Source of the DNA: Paracandidimonas soli
GTDB taxonomy: Bacteria; Pseudomonadota; Gammaproteobacteria; Burkholderiales; Burkholderiaceae_B
Reading direction: 5' to 3'
Assembly (NCBI RefSeq): GCF_004342005.1
Contig: NZ_SMBX01000002.1
Coordinates: 186,001-250,000 of the forward strand
DNA: 64,000 nucleotides
The translations under genes and the position numbers were made by a program. The notes beneath the pieces are model-generated. The model made no database searches, was not told the DNA's origin, and was given only the letters and a program-made list of their open reading frames with translations. Shown piece after piece: positions 28,851 through 36,896 of the stretch; the stretch's first letter is position 1, and every line of letters begins with the position of its first letter.

Positions 28851-29897
28851 ATGCAGGCCGGCCAATCCGCAGGCGGGCATCGACAGCGAGGGTTCGTGCT
28901 GCTTGAGCTTGCGATCGCCGGGCTGATCGCTCTTTTGTTCGCCGTTTGGGCAGCCGGTGCATGGAAGCGCGAGATGCAGCAGGCGGGAGTGAATGCGCAC
29001 CATGCCTGGATGGATGGCGTACGCGCGGCGGCCCAGCGCTACCTGCAGCGCTATGACGGCCGCTTGACTCCGGACTCTCCGGCGGCCGCGCTGGCCGATG
29101 CCGGTTACGCCGACTGGCGCAGCCCCTCGATCGCGGAATTCAAGGCCGACGGGCTGCTGCCGCAGGGCTATCCTGAAACAGGCCCAATGCGGGCCCGGGC
29201 GGATATCACGGTTGGCCCGGTGTCCGGATGCCAGACGGATTGCGTCTTGCAGGCACTGGTCCATGGTGTGTTGTGGCGCGACGGCGATGGCGGGAATTAT
29301 GGCTGGCGGGCGCTGGCTTCGCAGTGGCTGCTGGCCGCCGGGGGGAAGGGAGGGCAAGTGTCCTCGAACGCACCCCAGTTCGTGCGCGGCCCATCGTTTT
29401 CCTGGAAGAACCCACCGCGCGAGGGCGTGCAGCCCTTGCCGGAGGGAACGGTGGCGCTGCTTGCAGCCGGCTTGTCGGGCAAGGAGGATTACTTGCGCGT
29501 GCGCGACAAGCGGGATCCGGATTTTCAGGGAGGGATGCGGGTAAAGGGAGATATCGGCACGGAAGGGTCCGTTTCGGCCTCTGCCTATCTCTCCATCGGC
29601 GCGCGCGCCGTCAGGGCGGAGGCCTGCCCCGAGGAGGGCGTGATTGCGCAGGAGCAGGCTGGAGGACTCCTATTCTGCCGATATGGGTCCTGGAGAACCG
29701 CGCCGGGCGCGGGCGGCGGTTTTTCCACGAACAGCAGGCATGGCTGCATGACGCCGGAAAAAACCAGCACGGCCAATCCAGTGACGAAAGGCTGCTGGTG
29801 CCCGGCCGGCTACGTCATGCTGCGGATATCCGACAGCGGAGTCGCTTCGGCCTCGGAGGCTTCGGGGCGCACGATCGGCTATCTCTGCGTCGATTGA
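28851..29897 (+). CDS. pilV: Type IVb minor pilin/tip adhesin PilV
   Basis: A 348-residue prepilin-like protein: a short leader with QRG/FVLLELAIAG (cleavage after Gly14), a hydrophobic N-terminal helix, a central domain resembling the constant part of PilV, and a Cys-rich C-terminal tip (GCMTPEKTS, GCWCPAGYVM, YLCVD). In R64 the PilV C terminus is switched by a shufflon. Here no inverted repeats or alternative tip cassettes follow, and no rci recombinase gene is present, so the tip looks fixed. It is the last gene of the cluster. The function, tip adhesion, is inferred from position. Confidence 0.78.
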   Translation: MQAGQSAGGHRQRGFVLLELAIAGLIALLFAVWAAGAWKREMQQAGVNAHHAWMDGVRAAAQRYLQRYDGRLTPDSPAAALADAGYADWRSPSIAEFKADGLLPQGYPETGPMRARADITVGPVSGCQTDCVLQALVHGVLWRDGDGGNYGWRALASQWLLAAGGKGGQVSSNAPQFVRGPSFSWKNPPREGVQPLPEGTVALLAAGLSGKEDYLRVRDKRDPDFQGGMRVKGDIGTEGSVSASAYLSIGARAVRAEACPEEGVIAQEQAGGLLFCRYGSWRTAPGAGGGFSTNSRHGCMTPEKTSTANPVTKGCWCPAGYVMLRISDSGVASASEASGRTIGYLCVD

Positions 29898-30064
29898 TCA
29901 CGCGCCCAAGCCCCCCCGTATTGTGGCGAGGAAGCTCCCGACTTTAGGCGAGAGTGACTCAAAGCGGCGCTGCCCGGCGAGAAGCGTTGGGAATTCCCGC
30001 GTATTTGCTGTAGAGGAGAAGCCCCGACCGATGGGCCGGAACTCTTCACTGCACGATCTCAAGC

Positions 30065-30547
30065 TCAAGCGGCGATATCGTGCGGCCTCGGCGGGTGGTT
30101 TCCGGGATCGTTGTCGTCGCCTTCGTCGTCGGGGCGTGGAGGCAGCGGCGGCAGGCCGATGGCTGCGCGCAGGCGCTGGCAGTCCGGATTTGGCGAGCCG
30201 TCTTCCATCCATATGGGGTAGTCGCGGCAAGGAGAGGGGCGCAGTTCATAGATGCTGCAATGCACGCCTGCCTGTCCGACCTGCCCGCGCAAGGCGATGC
30301 AGGGCTTGCCTCCGAGCTCCGTTCCTTTCATGCAGGCGCGCAGCGGACCGATTTGAGTGACGAGCTCGGGGGGAACTGTGCCGCCGGTTTCCCCGGCGAT
30401 TTCTCCGCTGTAGAAGGAAACGCGGAAATGCGAGCAGCAAGCGCCGCAGCTGAGACAGGGGTTGTTGGCGGCGCTGTCGTTGGCGGCCGGAGGCGCTGCT
30501 GCGGGCAGGCTGGCCAAGTGTTCGTGTGGCGGTAGGTGGCGCATCAT
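30065..30547 (-). CDS. YkgJ-family cysteine-cluster protein
   Basis: A 160-residue protein with the CxxCxxCC signature of the YkgJ (UPF0153) family (NPCLSCGACCSHFRVSF at about residues 29-45) and later conserved cysteines (ACMKG, KPCIAL, HCSIYELRPSPCRDYP). The cysteines probably bind zinc or an Fe-S cluster. The biochemical role of the family is not established. The tail is acidic and proline-rich. The frame extends upstream to 30640, but conservation starts later and two adjacent ATGs (30547 and 30544) are the plausible starts. The 167 bp between its end and pilV hold nothing recognisable. Confidence 0.82.
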   Translation of the reverse strand: MMRHLPPHEHLASLPAAAPPAANDSAANNPCLSCGACCSHFRVSFYSGEIAGETGGTVPPELVTQIGPLRACMKGTELGGKPCIALRGQVGQAGVHCSIYELRPSPCRDYPIWMEDGSPNPDCQRLRAAIGLPPLPPRPDDEGDDNDPGNHPPRPHDIAA

Positions 30548-30642
30548 GAAATTCCGCGAAGGGACGGAAATTTTAGCGGATGCGCGGACTTTTCGCGTGG
30601 TTTCGTTGCAAGCCAGCCTCAGGCGCGATTGTCGTAACATAA

Positions 30643-30680
30643 ATTAGAAAATACTAATTTAGATAAATCTAATATATAAT
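30643..30680 (+). promoter_or_regulatory. AT-rich promoter with two inverted-repeat operator candidates
   Basis: A perfect -10 hexamer TATAAT (30675-30680) sits 47 bp before the DUF4395 gene. Just upstream are ATTAG-N6-CTAAT (30643-30658) and TTAGAT-AA-ATCTAA (30659-30672), two adjacent inverted repeats that would overlap the -35 region. This arrangement looks like the target of an ArsR/BigR-type repressor. No such repressor gene is in the window. Confidence 0.55.
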
Positions 30681-30727
30681 AGGAAATCCATTTCCTGGCT
30701 TGTCTTGTTTTCCCGAAGGAGTTTCAC

Positions 30728-31156
30728 ATGCTTCGCTTCGATCTGCCGCCCGTCTGGTCCAACGTCACCCGATGGGAGGCGTTCGTCAACTTTGCCGTCT
30801 GCGGCGCAAGTTTGCTGGTCACGCCGTGGCTGATGGTCATTCCGCTGGTGCAAGGCTTTGTACGCGGCTTCCTGGGGCATTACAAATGTCCGGCCCATCG
30901 CGTGTGGGCCAGGCTCTTCGAGTCGCGCGGATGGGGCGGAAAAAAGGAGAACGCGGGCGCCAAAATGTTTGCGAACAAGATCCTGTTCATCGCCAGCCTG
31001 GTATCGGTGATGGCTTATGCGCTGGGCAGTGACTTCTGGAAAATTCCTTGCATTGTGCTGATGGTGTTCACCACGCTGGAGTGGGCTTTCTCTTTCTGCG
31101 CAGCATGCTCCGTGTATGGGCTTTGGTACCGCTGGTTCCCGCCCAGGCACGGCTGA
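30728..31156 (+). CDS. DUF4395 family inner-membrane protein
   Basis: A 142-residue protein of the DUF4395 family, often found near thioredoxin-like or sulfur-oxidation proteins. Three or four membrane segments are visible: about 20-48 (VNFAVCGASLLVTPWLMVIP), about 85-105 and about 108-130. Cysteines occur at the membrane edge in GHYKCPAH and in FCAACSVYGLWY. A GAAGGA lies before the ATG. It is a single gene with its own AT-rich promoter, converging on tag with 11 bp between the stops. The molecular function is unknown. Confidence 0.83.
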   Translation: MLRFDLPPVWSNVTRWEAFVNFAVCGASLLVTPWLMVIPLVQGFVRGFLGHYKCPAHRVWARLFESRGWGGKKENAGAKMFANKILFIASLVSVMAYALGSDFWKIPCIVLMVFTTLEWAFSFCAACSVYGLWYRWFPPRHG

Positions 31157-31167
31157 GCATCCCGGTT

Positions 31168-31728
31168 TCAGCGGCGGAGCTGATCGTGGCGGAAGCAATC
31201 GGTGGTGTGGTCCATGAAGCAGCCGACGGCCTGCATGTAGGCATGGCAGATGGTGGGGCCGACGAAGCGGAAGCCGGCTTTTTTCAGCGCGCGGCTCATT
31301 TGCTCCGCCTCGGGACTGACGGCGGGAATATCTTCCTGGCGCGCATAATGGTGGACGATGGGCTTACCGCCGGTAAAGGACCAGATCAGCGCTGCCGGAT
31401 CCTCCAGCCGCAGCCAGGCCTGGGCGTTCAGGCGCGCGGCATTCAGCTTCAGGCGGTTGCGGATGATGCCTTTGTCCTGCATGAGTTCCTCGATCCGGGC
31501 ATCGCTCATGGCGGCCAGTTTTTCCGGATCGAAGCCGAAAAGCACCTCGCGGTACCTGTCGCGTTTTTTCAGCACGGTGATCCACGAAAGCCCGGCCTGG
31601 AAGCCTTCGAGCAGCAGCATCTCGAACAGATGCGCCGCATCGTGCGAAGGCACGCCCCATTCCTGGTCGTGATAGGCTTGGTACAGCGGATCGCCGGAGC
31701 ACCAGCGGCAACGTGTGTGGTTGTTCAT
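31168..31728 (-). CDS. tag: DNA-3-methyladenine glycosylase I
   Basis: Tag removes 3-methyladenine from alkylated DNA. The 186-residue product shows the family zinc ligands (CRWC near residue 7-10, His20 in AYHDQEWG, and the C-terminal HTTDCFRH). It also has the catalytic-pocket segments DQEWGVP, FEMLLLEGFQAGLSW and FRFVGPTICHAYMQAVG. The nearby YhaO/YhaN-like pair is on the same strand upstream (63 bp gap), so these may form a repair-themed cluster. Confidence 0.95.
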   Translation of the reverse strand: MNNHTRCRWCSGDPLYQAYHDQEWGVPSHDAAHLFEMLLLEGFQAGLSWITVLKKRDRYREVLFGFDPEKLAAMSDARIEELMQDKGIIRNRLKLNAARLNAQAWLRLEDPAALIWSFTGGKPIVHHYARQEDIPAVSPEAEQMSRALKKAGFRFVGPTICHAYMQAVGCFMDHTTDCFRHDQLRR

Positions 31729-31790
31729 GTTCTACCCGGGTGTGTGCAAAAGCAGATTGAGTGATTGGCAAGGGTGCGCGACGGGCGGCA

Positions 31791-34454
31791 TCATGCGCCC
31801 GAGCCCTGGGCGACCGCCAGGCTGTCCATGTGCCGGGGCAGTACGCCAAGATCTCTCCAGGCTTCCGGATGGCAGGAAAGCAGGAGGATCTGGTGGCGCG
31901 TGGCGGCATCGAACAGAACGCGCTTCATCTGGTCCAGGCGCTCGGCGTCGGTATGGACAAGGGCGTCATCCAGCAGGATGAAGGTAGGGCGTCCGGCTTC
32001 CTTCAGCAGATCGGCATAGGCCAGCCTGCCGATGATGCCAAGCTGCTCCCTGGCGCCGTGGCTGAGCAGTTCCAGTAGTTCCGCCTGCTGGCCCTGGCCG
32101 CCAGGCCGTATCAGTCTGTCGGGGGCAAGCTGCTCCGTCAGGTCTAGGGAAGCCTCGGGGAAAAGCAGGCGCAGATAGTGCAGCATGCGTGCTTGCAGAG
32201 GAGCCTGCAGCGCCTGGGTCGCCTGCCTGCGGTGCGCGGTCAGCCTGTCCAGCAGGAAGTCCAGCGCCCGGGCGCGGCGTTCGAGTTCCGCCGTCCGGCG
32301 CCTGGCATGTTCCAGCGCCTGCCGCTTGTCGGCCAGCGCTTCGTCCAGGCCACGCGCTCCCAGCGTCTGCAATTCCACTTCCAGCCGCAGCAATTGCTCA
32401 GCCCGCTGATGGTGCGCTTGCTCCTGCTGCTCCGCGCTGAGCCTGTAGCGCGCGATATCCTGCTCGAGTATGTCCGGCCTGGCTGCGCGGATGCCGTCCT
32501 GCAAGGTTTGCAGGCTTTGGCGCAGATCCGCCAGCGACAGGTTGATCTCGACCAGTTGGCGCTGGTAGCGCTGCTGCTGTTCCTGGCGCCCGGCATCCCG
32601 CAGCAGGGCCCCGGCCTTGTCGTATTCCTGCTGGGCCGTTTCGGCATGGGCTTGGGCGCGGCTCGTGTCCAGTTGGGCCTGGTGCCATTGCTGCTTGGCC
32701 GTTTCCAGCAGCCTGGCGTGCTGCGCATGAGCGCTTTCGGCTTCTTGCAGGGATGGGCCTGGATCCGCGGGCGGCCGCGATTCGTCTTCGTCCAGTACCG
32801 GCAATGCCTGCAGCTGGATGCGCAATTGCTCCAGCTGGTTATGCATGTCCTGGATGCCGTCCGGCGCCCGCAGCAGCAGTTCGCGCTGCAGCAATGCAAG
32901 ATCGTTTCGCAGATGCTGCGCTTTCTCCTGGCGCTCCTGCGCATGGGCGAGGTCCCGGATGTCGTGGGCGGATTGCAGCGCTTCCACCTGCCGCGCCAGC
33001 GCGGCGTCCTCCTGTTGCAGCGCGGCCAGATCGTCTCCGCCTGGGGTGATGGTGAATTCACCCACGCCCGCAACGGAAAGCGTCGCGCCTTGCGTCAGCA
33101 GCCGCTCGCCGGACTCCCGGATCCCCTGTCCGTCCAGGGCGACCTGCGCATCCGGTTGCAGGCGGAAGGCAAGGCGGGTGGCCATGGTTTCCCGGCGGAT
33201 GCCCAGCTCGCGCCGTTTGGCGATCTGCTGGCGCAGCTGTTCCAGCACGCCGTCGGGCAGGGCGATTTCGGCCAGTTCTGCAGAAAGCCGGGTCTGTCTC
33301 GATTGGAGCGCCTGCGCCTGCTCGAGCTGGTGCGTCAAATGAGCGATCCGGTGTTCCAGCGCCTGACGCTGCTCCCTGCGTCGGGACGCCTCCAGTTGGC
33401 GGCGCGCGGACTGAAGCGCTTCGTCCGATTGCAGAACCTGCTGGTGCGCCTGGGCGTAGCGCTGCTGCAGGTGCGCTTCCTGCGCCCTGGCGGACTGCAA
33501 GGCCTCCATCGCTTTTGCGTGCGCGGTCTCGCGCGCTTCGAGCTCCCGTTCCTGCAGCAGCAGCGTCTGGAGCCTGTCGTGCAGCAGCGATGCCCGGTTT
33601 TCCAGCTCCGTCCGTTCTCGCGTCTTTTCTTCGAGAGAGGCGCTCAGTTTCCGGATTTCGTCGCGCTGTTGTTCGGCATCGCGCTGTTGCCGGCGCAGTG
33701 CCTCCCATGGGCGCTCTTCTGCGCCGGCGGCATGCTCGAGCCGCAGGTTGGCGAGACGGTCGACGGAGGCGCGGTATTTGTCGGCTTCGGCCTGCAGCTG
33801 TTCCAGTTCGGCGCTCAGCGTATCGACGGTGCGCAATGCCTCGGCGTAGCTGCCGCGCGGCGTACCGGTGCTGGGGGTCAGCAGGGCATTGCGCATGTCC
33901 TGCACGGCCGAAATCACGCTGTCGGCTTCTTCCGATGCCTGCGATGCTCCGGATCCGCTGCCCAATGCGGAGCGGATGTGCTCGATCGCATGCCCGACCA
34001 CGCTGCCGAGCGCATGGGCCTGACCCTGTTCGATCCACAGCAGCCCCGGGATGCCCTGGTGCTTGGCCTGGCTGGCGCCGGACTTGGCGTACTCATAGCC
34101 CAGCAGGGCGGCCAGGCGGTCTTCGGCTTCGCTGCCTTCGTAGCGCTGGTCTCCGGCGGCGAGTTCACACCTGGGCCGGCTGAGATAGCGCTTGCTGAGG
34201 CGGTAGCCCGTGCCTCCGACATCGAAGTCGATGCTGATGGCGGGGGCGGCGCTGTTGTCACCGAGCGGACGCAGGGATTCGGCTGCCACGGAACGGTAGC
34301 GCTCGAAGAAGGCGGAGCGTATGGCGCTTGCCAGCGTGCTTTTCCCGGACTCGTTCGGGCCGACGATCAGGTTCAGTCCGGGCTCCAGCCCGTCGATTTC
34401 GATGGCGCCGCGGAATTTCCTGACTTGTTCGAGGCGGATGCGGGTCAGCTTCAT
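31791..34454 (-). CDS. YhaN/SbcC-like AAA ATPase
   Basis: An 887-residue SMC-like ABC ATPase. The N-terminal Walker A GPNESGKSTLASAIR (about residues 33-47) and the C-terminal signature LSHGAREQLG with Walker B FILLDDALVHTD form one ATPase head. Between them lie about 600 residues of Gln/Glu/Arg/Leu-rich coiled coil interrupted by a short central region. Together with the metallophosphoesterase just upstream it would form an SbcCD/Mre11-Rad50-type nuclease for DNA ends. The ATG overlaps the stop of that gene as ATGA. The first 129 codons of the longer open frame lie inside the neighbour and are excluded. It is shorter than E. coli SbcC (1048), closer to the YhaN type. Confidence 0.87.
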   Translation of the reverse strand: MKLTRIRLEQVRKFRGAIEIDGLEPGLNLIVGPNESGKSTLASAIRSAFFERYRSVAAESLRPLGDNSAAPAISIDFDVGGTGYRLSKRYLSRPRCELAAGDQRYEGSEAEDRLAALLGYEYAKSGASQAKHQGIPGLLWIEQGQAHALGSVVGHAIEHIRSALGSGSGASQASEEADSVISAVQDMRNALLTPSTGTPRGSYAEALRTVDTLSAELEQLQAEADKYRASVDRLANLRLEHAAGAEERPWEALRRQQRDAEQQRDEIRKLSASLEEKTRERTELENRASLLHDRLQTLLLQERELEARETAHAKAMEALQSARAQEAHLQQRYAQAHQQVLQSDEALQSARRQLEASRRREQRQALEHRIAHLTHQLEQAQALQSRQTRLSAELAEIALPDGVLEQLRQQIAKRRELGIRRETMATRLAFRLQPDAQVALDGQGIRESGERLLTQGATLSVAGVGEFTITPGGDDLAALQQEDAALARQVEALQSAHDIRDLAHAQERQEKAQHLRNDLALLQRELLLRAPDGIQDMHNQLEQLRIQLQALPVLDEDESRPPADPGPSLQEAESAHAQHARLLETAKQQWHQAQLDTSRAQAHAETAQQEYDKAGALLRDAGRQEQQQRYQRQLVEINLSLADLRQSLQTLQDGIRAARPDILEQDIARYRLSAEQQEQAHHQRAEQLLRLEVELQTLGARGLDEALADKRQALEHARRRTAELERRARALDFLLDRLTAHRRQATQALQAPLQARMLHYLRLLFPEASLDLTEQLAPDRLIRPGGQGQQAELLELLSHGAREQLGIIGRLAYADLLKEAGRPTFILLDDALVHTDAERLDQMKRVLFDAATRHQILLLSCHPEAWRDLGVLPRHMDSLAVAQGSGA

Positions 34455-35584
34455 GCGCCAGCGTCCTCCGTGGGTGCGGCGGGTCGCGTTTCGGCAAGCA
34501 GTCCTCCGAGAATGAGCAAGGCATCGCGGGCCAGCGCGGACTGCTCGCCCTGTTGCAGTTGCCGCAGCTCTTCCAGTGTCTGCGCCAGATAGCCTTCGGC
34601 ATGCAACTGGCGCAGGTCGTCGTCGCTGGGTTCGACCCGCAGGGATTCGCAGTCGAGCTCCATGGCGCGGACTTTGCCTTGCAACTGCTGCAGGGCGCGC
34701 TGCAGGCGCTGGTATTCCGTCAATGACAGTTGCCCCTCCAGGCGCAACTGGAGGACGTGGTCCGTGCCGGCATCCTGCAGTCGGGCCAGCAGTTGATCCG
34801 TATCCGTGGCGCCGTAGAGGCTCGACCGGATGGATAGCCATTGATGGCGGGAGACGCGGTGCGTCGAAACGGACGGCGCTTGTTCTGGAGCGAGTTCCAC
34901 GAGCAGCGCGTTGCCGGAGTCATTGGCGCGGAAGCGGTCGGTTTCCGGCGTGCCGCTGTACCAGGTGCGTTCGTCGATCCGGCGGGCTCCGTGCCAGTCT
35001 CCCAGTGCGAGATAGTCCAGCCGCGCCGTCGCGGCGCGATCGGGAGCAATGGGATTGCTGGAGTCGATGTTGTCCGCCAGGAGTCCCTGGATGCTGCCGT
35101 GCGCCAGGCCGATACGCAGATAGCCTTCCGGCGAGCTTGCGCGATCGAACCACTGCGTCAGGTCGTCGTAGGTGATGCGCTGCGTCAATGGAGCGGGCAG
35201 GACGGCAATCTTTGAGGACTCGAGTAGCACAGGAGTGTTGTCCAGGCAGAGCCTGACATTGTCCGGCGCCGCGCCCAGATGCCGGATGCGGGTCCAGACG
35301 GACTCGGCCAGCGCGGCGTCGTGATTGCCGGGCAGCAGCAGCCACGGGCCGCCGTAGCCCGACATGGCGTGGAACAGCCGGTGCAGCGTTCTGTCGCTGA
35401 CGCTTTGCATGTCGAATACGTCGCCCGCCACAAGAACGGCGTCGACCTGCCGCCCGGCGGCCAGCGCTGCCAGCGCTTCGACCGCCTGGAAGCGGGATTC
35501 CGTGAGAATGGCGGCATCTTCCGGCGAGAATTGCCCGAAGGTCTTGCCGATTTGCCAGTCCGCCGTGTGCAGTAGTTTTCTCAT
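34451..35584 (-). CDS. YhaO/SbcD-like metallophosphoesterase (DNA repair nuclease subunit)
   Basis: A 377-residue calcineurin-like phosphoesterase with the Mre11/SbcD blocks HTADWQIGKTF (residues 6-16), AGDVFDM, LPGNHDAA, LAHGSIQG and LGDWHGA. In the first block the usual D-x-H metal pair is D-x-Q. It forms an operon with the coiled-coil ATPase (4-bp overlap), so it is probably the nuclease partner. The frame is open to 35704, but the core fold begins at MRKLLHTADWQIG. The C-terminal 120 residues are Gln/Leu-rich and may form the ATPase-binding or capping region. Confidence 0.86.
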   Translation of the reverse strand: MRKLLHTADWQIGKTFGQFSPEDAAILTESRFQAVEALAALAAGRQVDAVLVAGDVFDMQSVSDRTLHRLFHAMSGYGGPWLLLPGNHDAALAESVWTRIRHLGAAPDNVRLCLDNTPVLLESSKIAVLPAPLTQRITYDDLTQWFDRASSPEGYLRIGLAHGSIQGLLADNIDSSNPIAPDRAATARLDYLALGDWHGARRIDERTWYSGTPETDRFRANDSGNALLVELAPEQAPSVSTHRVSRHQWLSIRSSLYGATDTDQLLARLQDAGTDHVLQLRLEGQLSLTEYQRLQRALQQLQGKVRAMELDCESLRVEPSDDDLRQLHAEGYLAQTLEELRQLQQGEQSALARDALLILGGLLAETRPAAPTEDAGA

Positions 35585-35769
35585 CGTCCGTTGCTTTGTG
35601 AGCTGTTCCTGCGCGGCAGGCCGTCGTTTCGCTGCCACAAAGAGCGCGAAGATGCACATGCCTGCCGTCTGTTCTTCGTTTTGGGAACAGCGCCATGGTG
35701 CCATAATCCAGCAGAATCCGGGGAGCCGGCCCGGTCACGCATGTTATCACTACCGATACGGAGCCGATT

Positions 35770-36822
35770 ATGACTGGTACGCAGGGGTGGAATCCGCCGG
35801 GAATGCAGGTGGACTACGCGCCGCTTTCTCCTTTGTCCTTTTTGGCGCGCACGGTGGCGATGCATCCGCAGCGCCTGGCCGTCGCGCATGGAGCGGGAGA
35901 CCAGATCGTCAAGCGCACCTGGCTGCAGCTGTATGCCAGATGCGGCAGCCTGGCCTGCGCGCTGAAGCAGGAGGGCATCGGCAAGGGCGACGTCGTTGCC
36001 GTCATGCTGCCCAACACGCCCGCCATGGTGGAGGCCGGATTCGCCATCCCGATGGCGGGCGCTGTCTTCTGCGCGCTGGATCCTCGCCAGGAGCCATCCG
36101 TCATCGCGAAGATGCTGGATGACAGCGGGGCGAAGGCGATCCTGGTGGACGCGGAGTTCGCGGAATCCGCCCGCGATGCCCTCGATCTGCGCCGCTCTGG
36201 GCATCCCGTGTTTGTCATCGATGTCGTCGACCCCGTCTTCGAGGGGGCGGCGAATCCGGTGGGGGACATCGGCTATGAGGAATTCCTTGCCCAGGGCGAT
36301 CCAGCCTATGCCTGGAAGCTGCCCCAGGACGAAAACGACGCCATCGCGCTCAGCTACGCCTGCGCGGACGGCGGCCTGGAGTCCCTTCTGTGCAGCCATC
36401 GTGGCGCGGCCATCAGTGCGCTGGCCGTGATCCTGGAATGGGACATGCCCCGGCACGCCTCCTATCTATGGACTCAACCCATGCCTCATGGCAATGGCTG
36501 GTCGCTGTCGTGGTCGGTGGCGGCGCGCGCAGGAGTGAATGTCTGTCTTCGGGATGGTCATTTCGATCGCGCGCCGGAGCTCATTGGGGCCCACGGAGTC
36601 ACCCATTATTGCGGGCCGGCGAACGTCCATGCACGATTGCAGGAGGCCCTGTCGGCGAGCCAGGCGCGAGAGGCGGCGGGGTTGCAGGGCATGGTAGCCG
36701 GAGACCCGCCCGTCCAGGACGTGATCCTGGGACTGGAGCGGCAGGGAGTCGTACTGACGCATGCGCAATGCTTGCCTCGCACCTGCGGGCTTTCGGTACG
36801 AGTTGACCAGGCTGGCGACTAA
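35770..36822 (+). pseudogene. Truncated, degenerate acyl-CoA synthetase (AMP-binding family)
   Basis: A 350-codon frame matching the N-terminal two-thirds of an AMP-forming acyl-CoA synthetase (normally about 540 residues). Similarity is clear at TVAMHPQRLAVAHG, GDVVAVMLPNTPAMVEA and in the stretch SHRGAAISALAVILEWDMPRH through YLWTQPMPHGNGW. The P-loop, normally like SYTSGTTGNPKG, reads SYACADGGLESLL (about 195-207), losing the Ser/Thr/Gly-rich loop and the lysine. The C-terminal motifs (Y-G-x-T-E, the hinge and the catalytic lysine) are absent. The start has a good GGAG six bases upstream and no internal stop exists. It may be a decaying paralogue, or an inactive protein with another role. 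It cannot catalyse adenylation as read. Confidence 0.65.
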
Positions 36823-36896
36823 GGCTGTTCGCCCGCGATAGGTTTCAGCCGAAGCAATACTTGTCCCGAGGGCCGAGTATTGTGTCTGGCGCGTGT

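Noticed and set aside
29898-30064. Possible shufflon or attachment site after pilV
   Set aside because: No inverted or direct repeats longer than a few bases and no tip-like reading frames were found.
36855-36882. Inverted repeat CAATACT/AGTATTG between the acyl-CoA-synthetase remnant and the LysR gene
   Set aside because: Only 7 bp of stem with a 14-nt loop and no T run; too weak to call a terminator.
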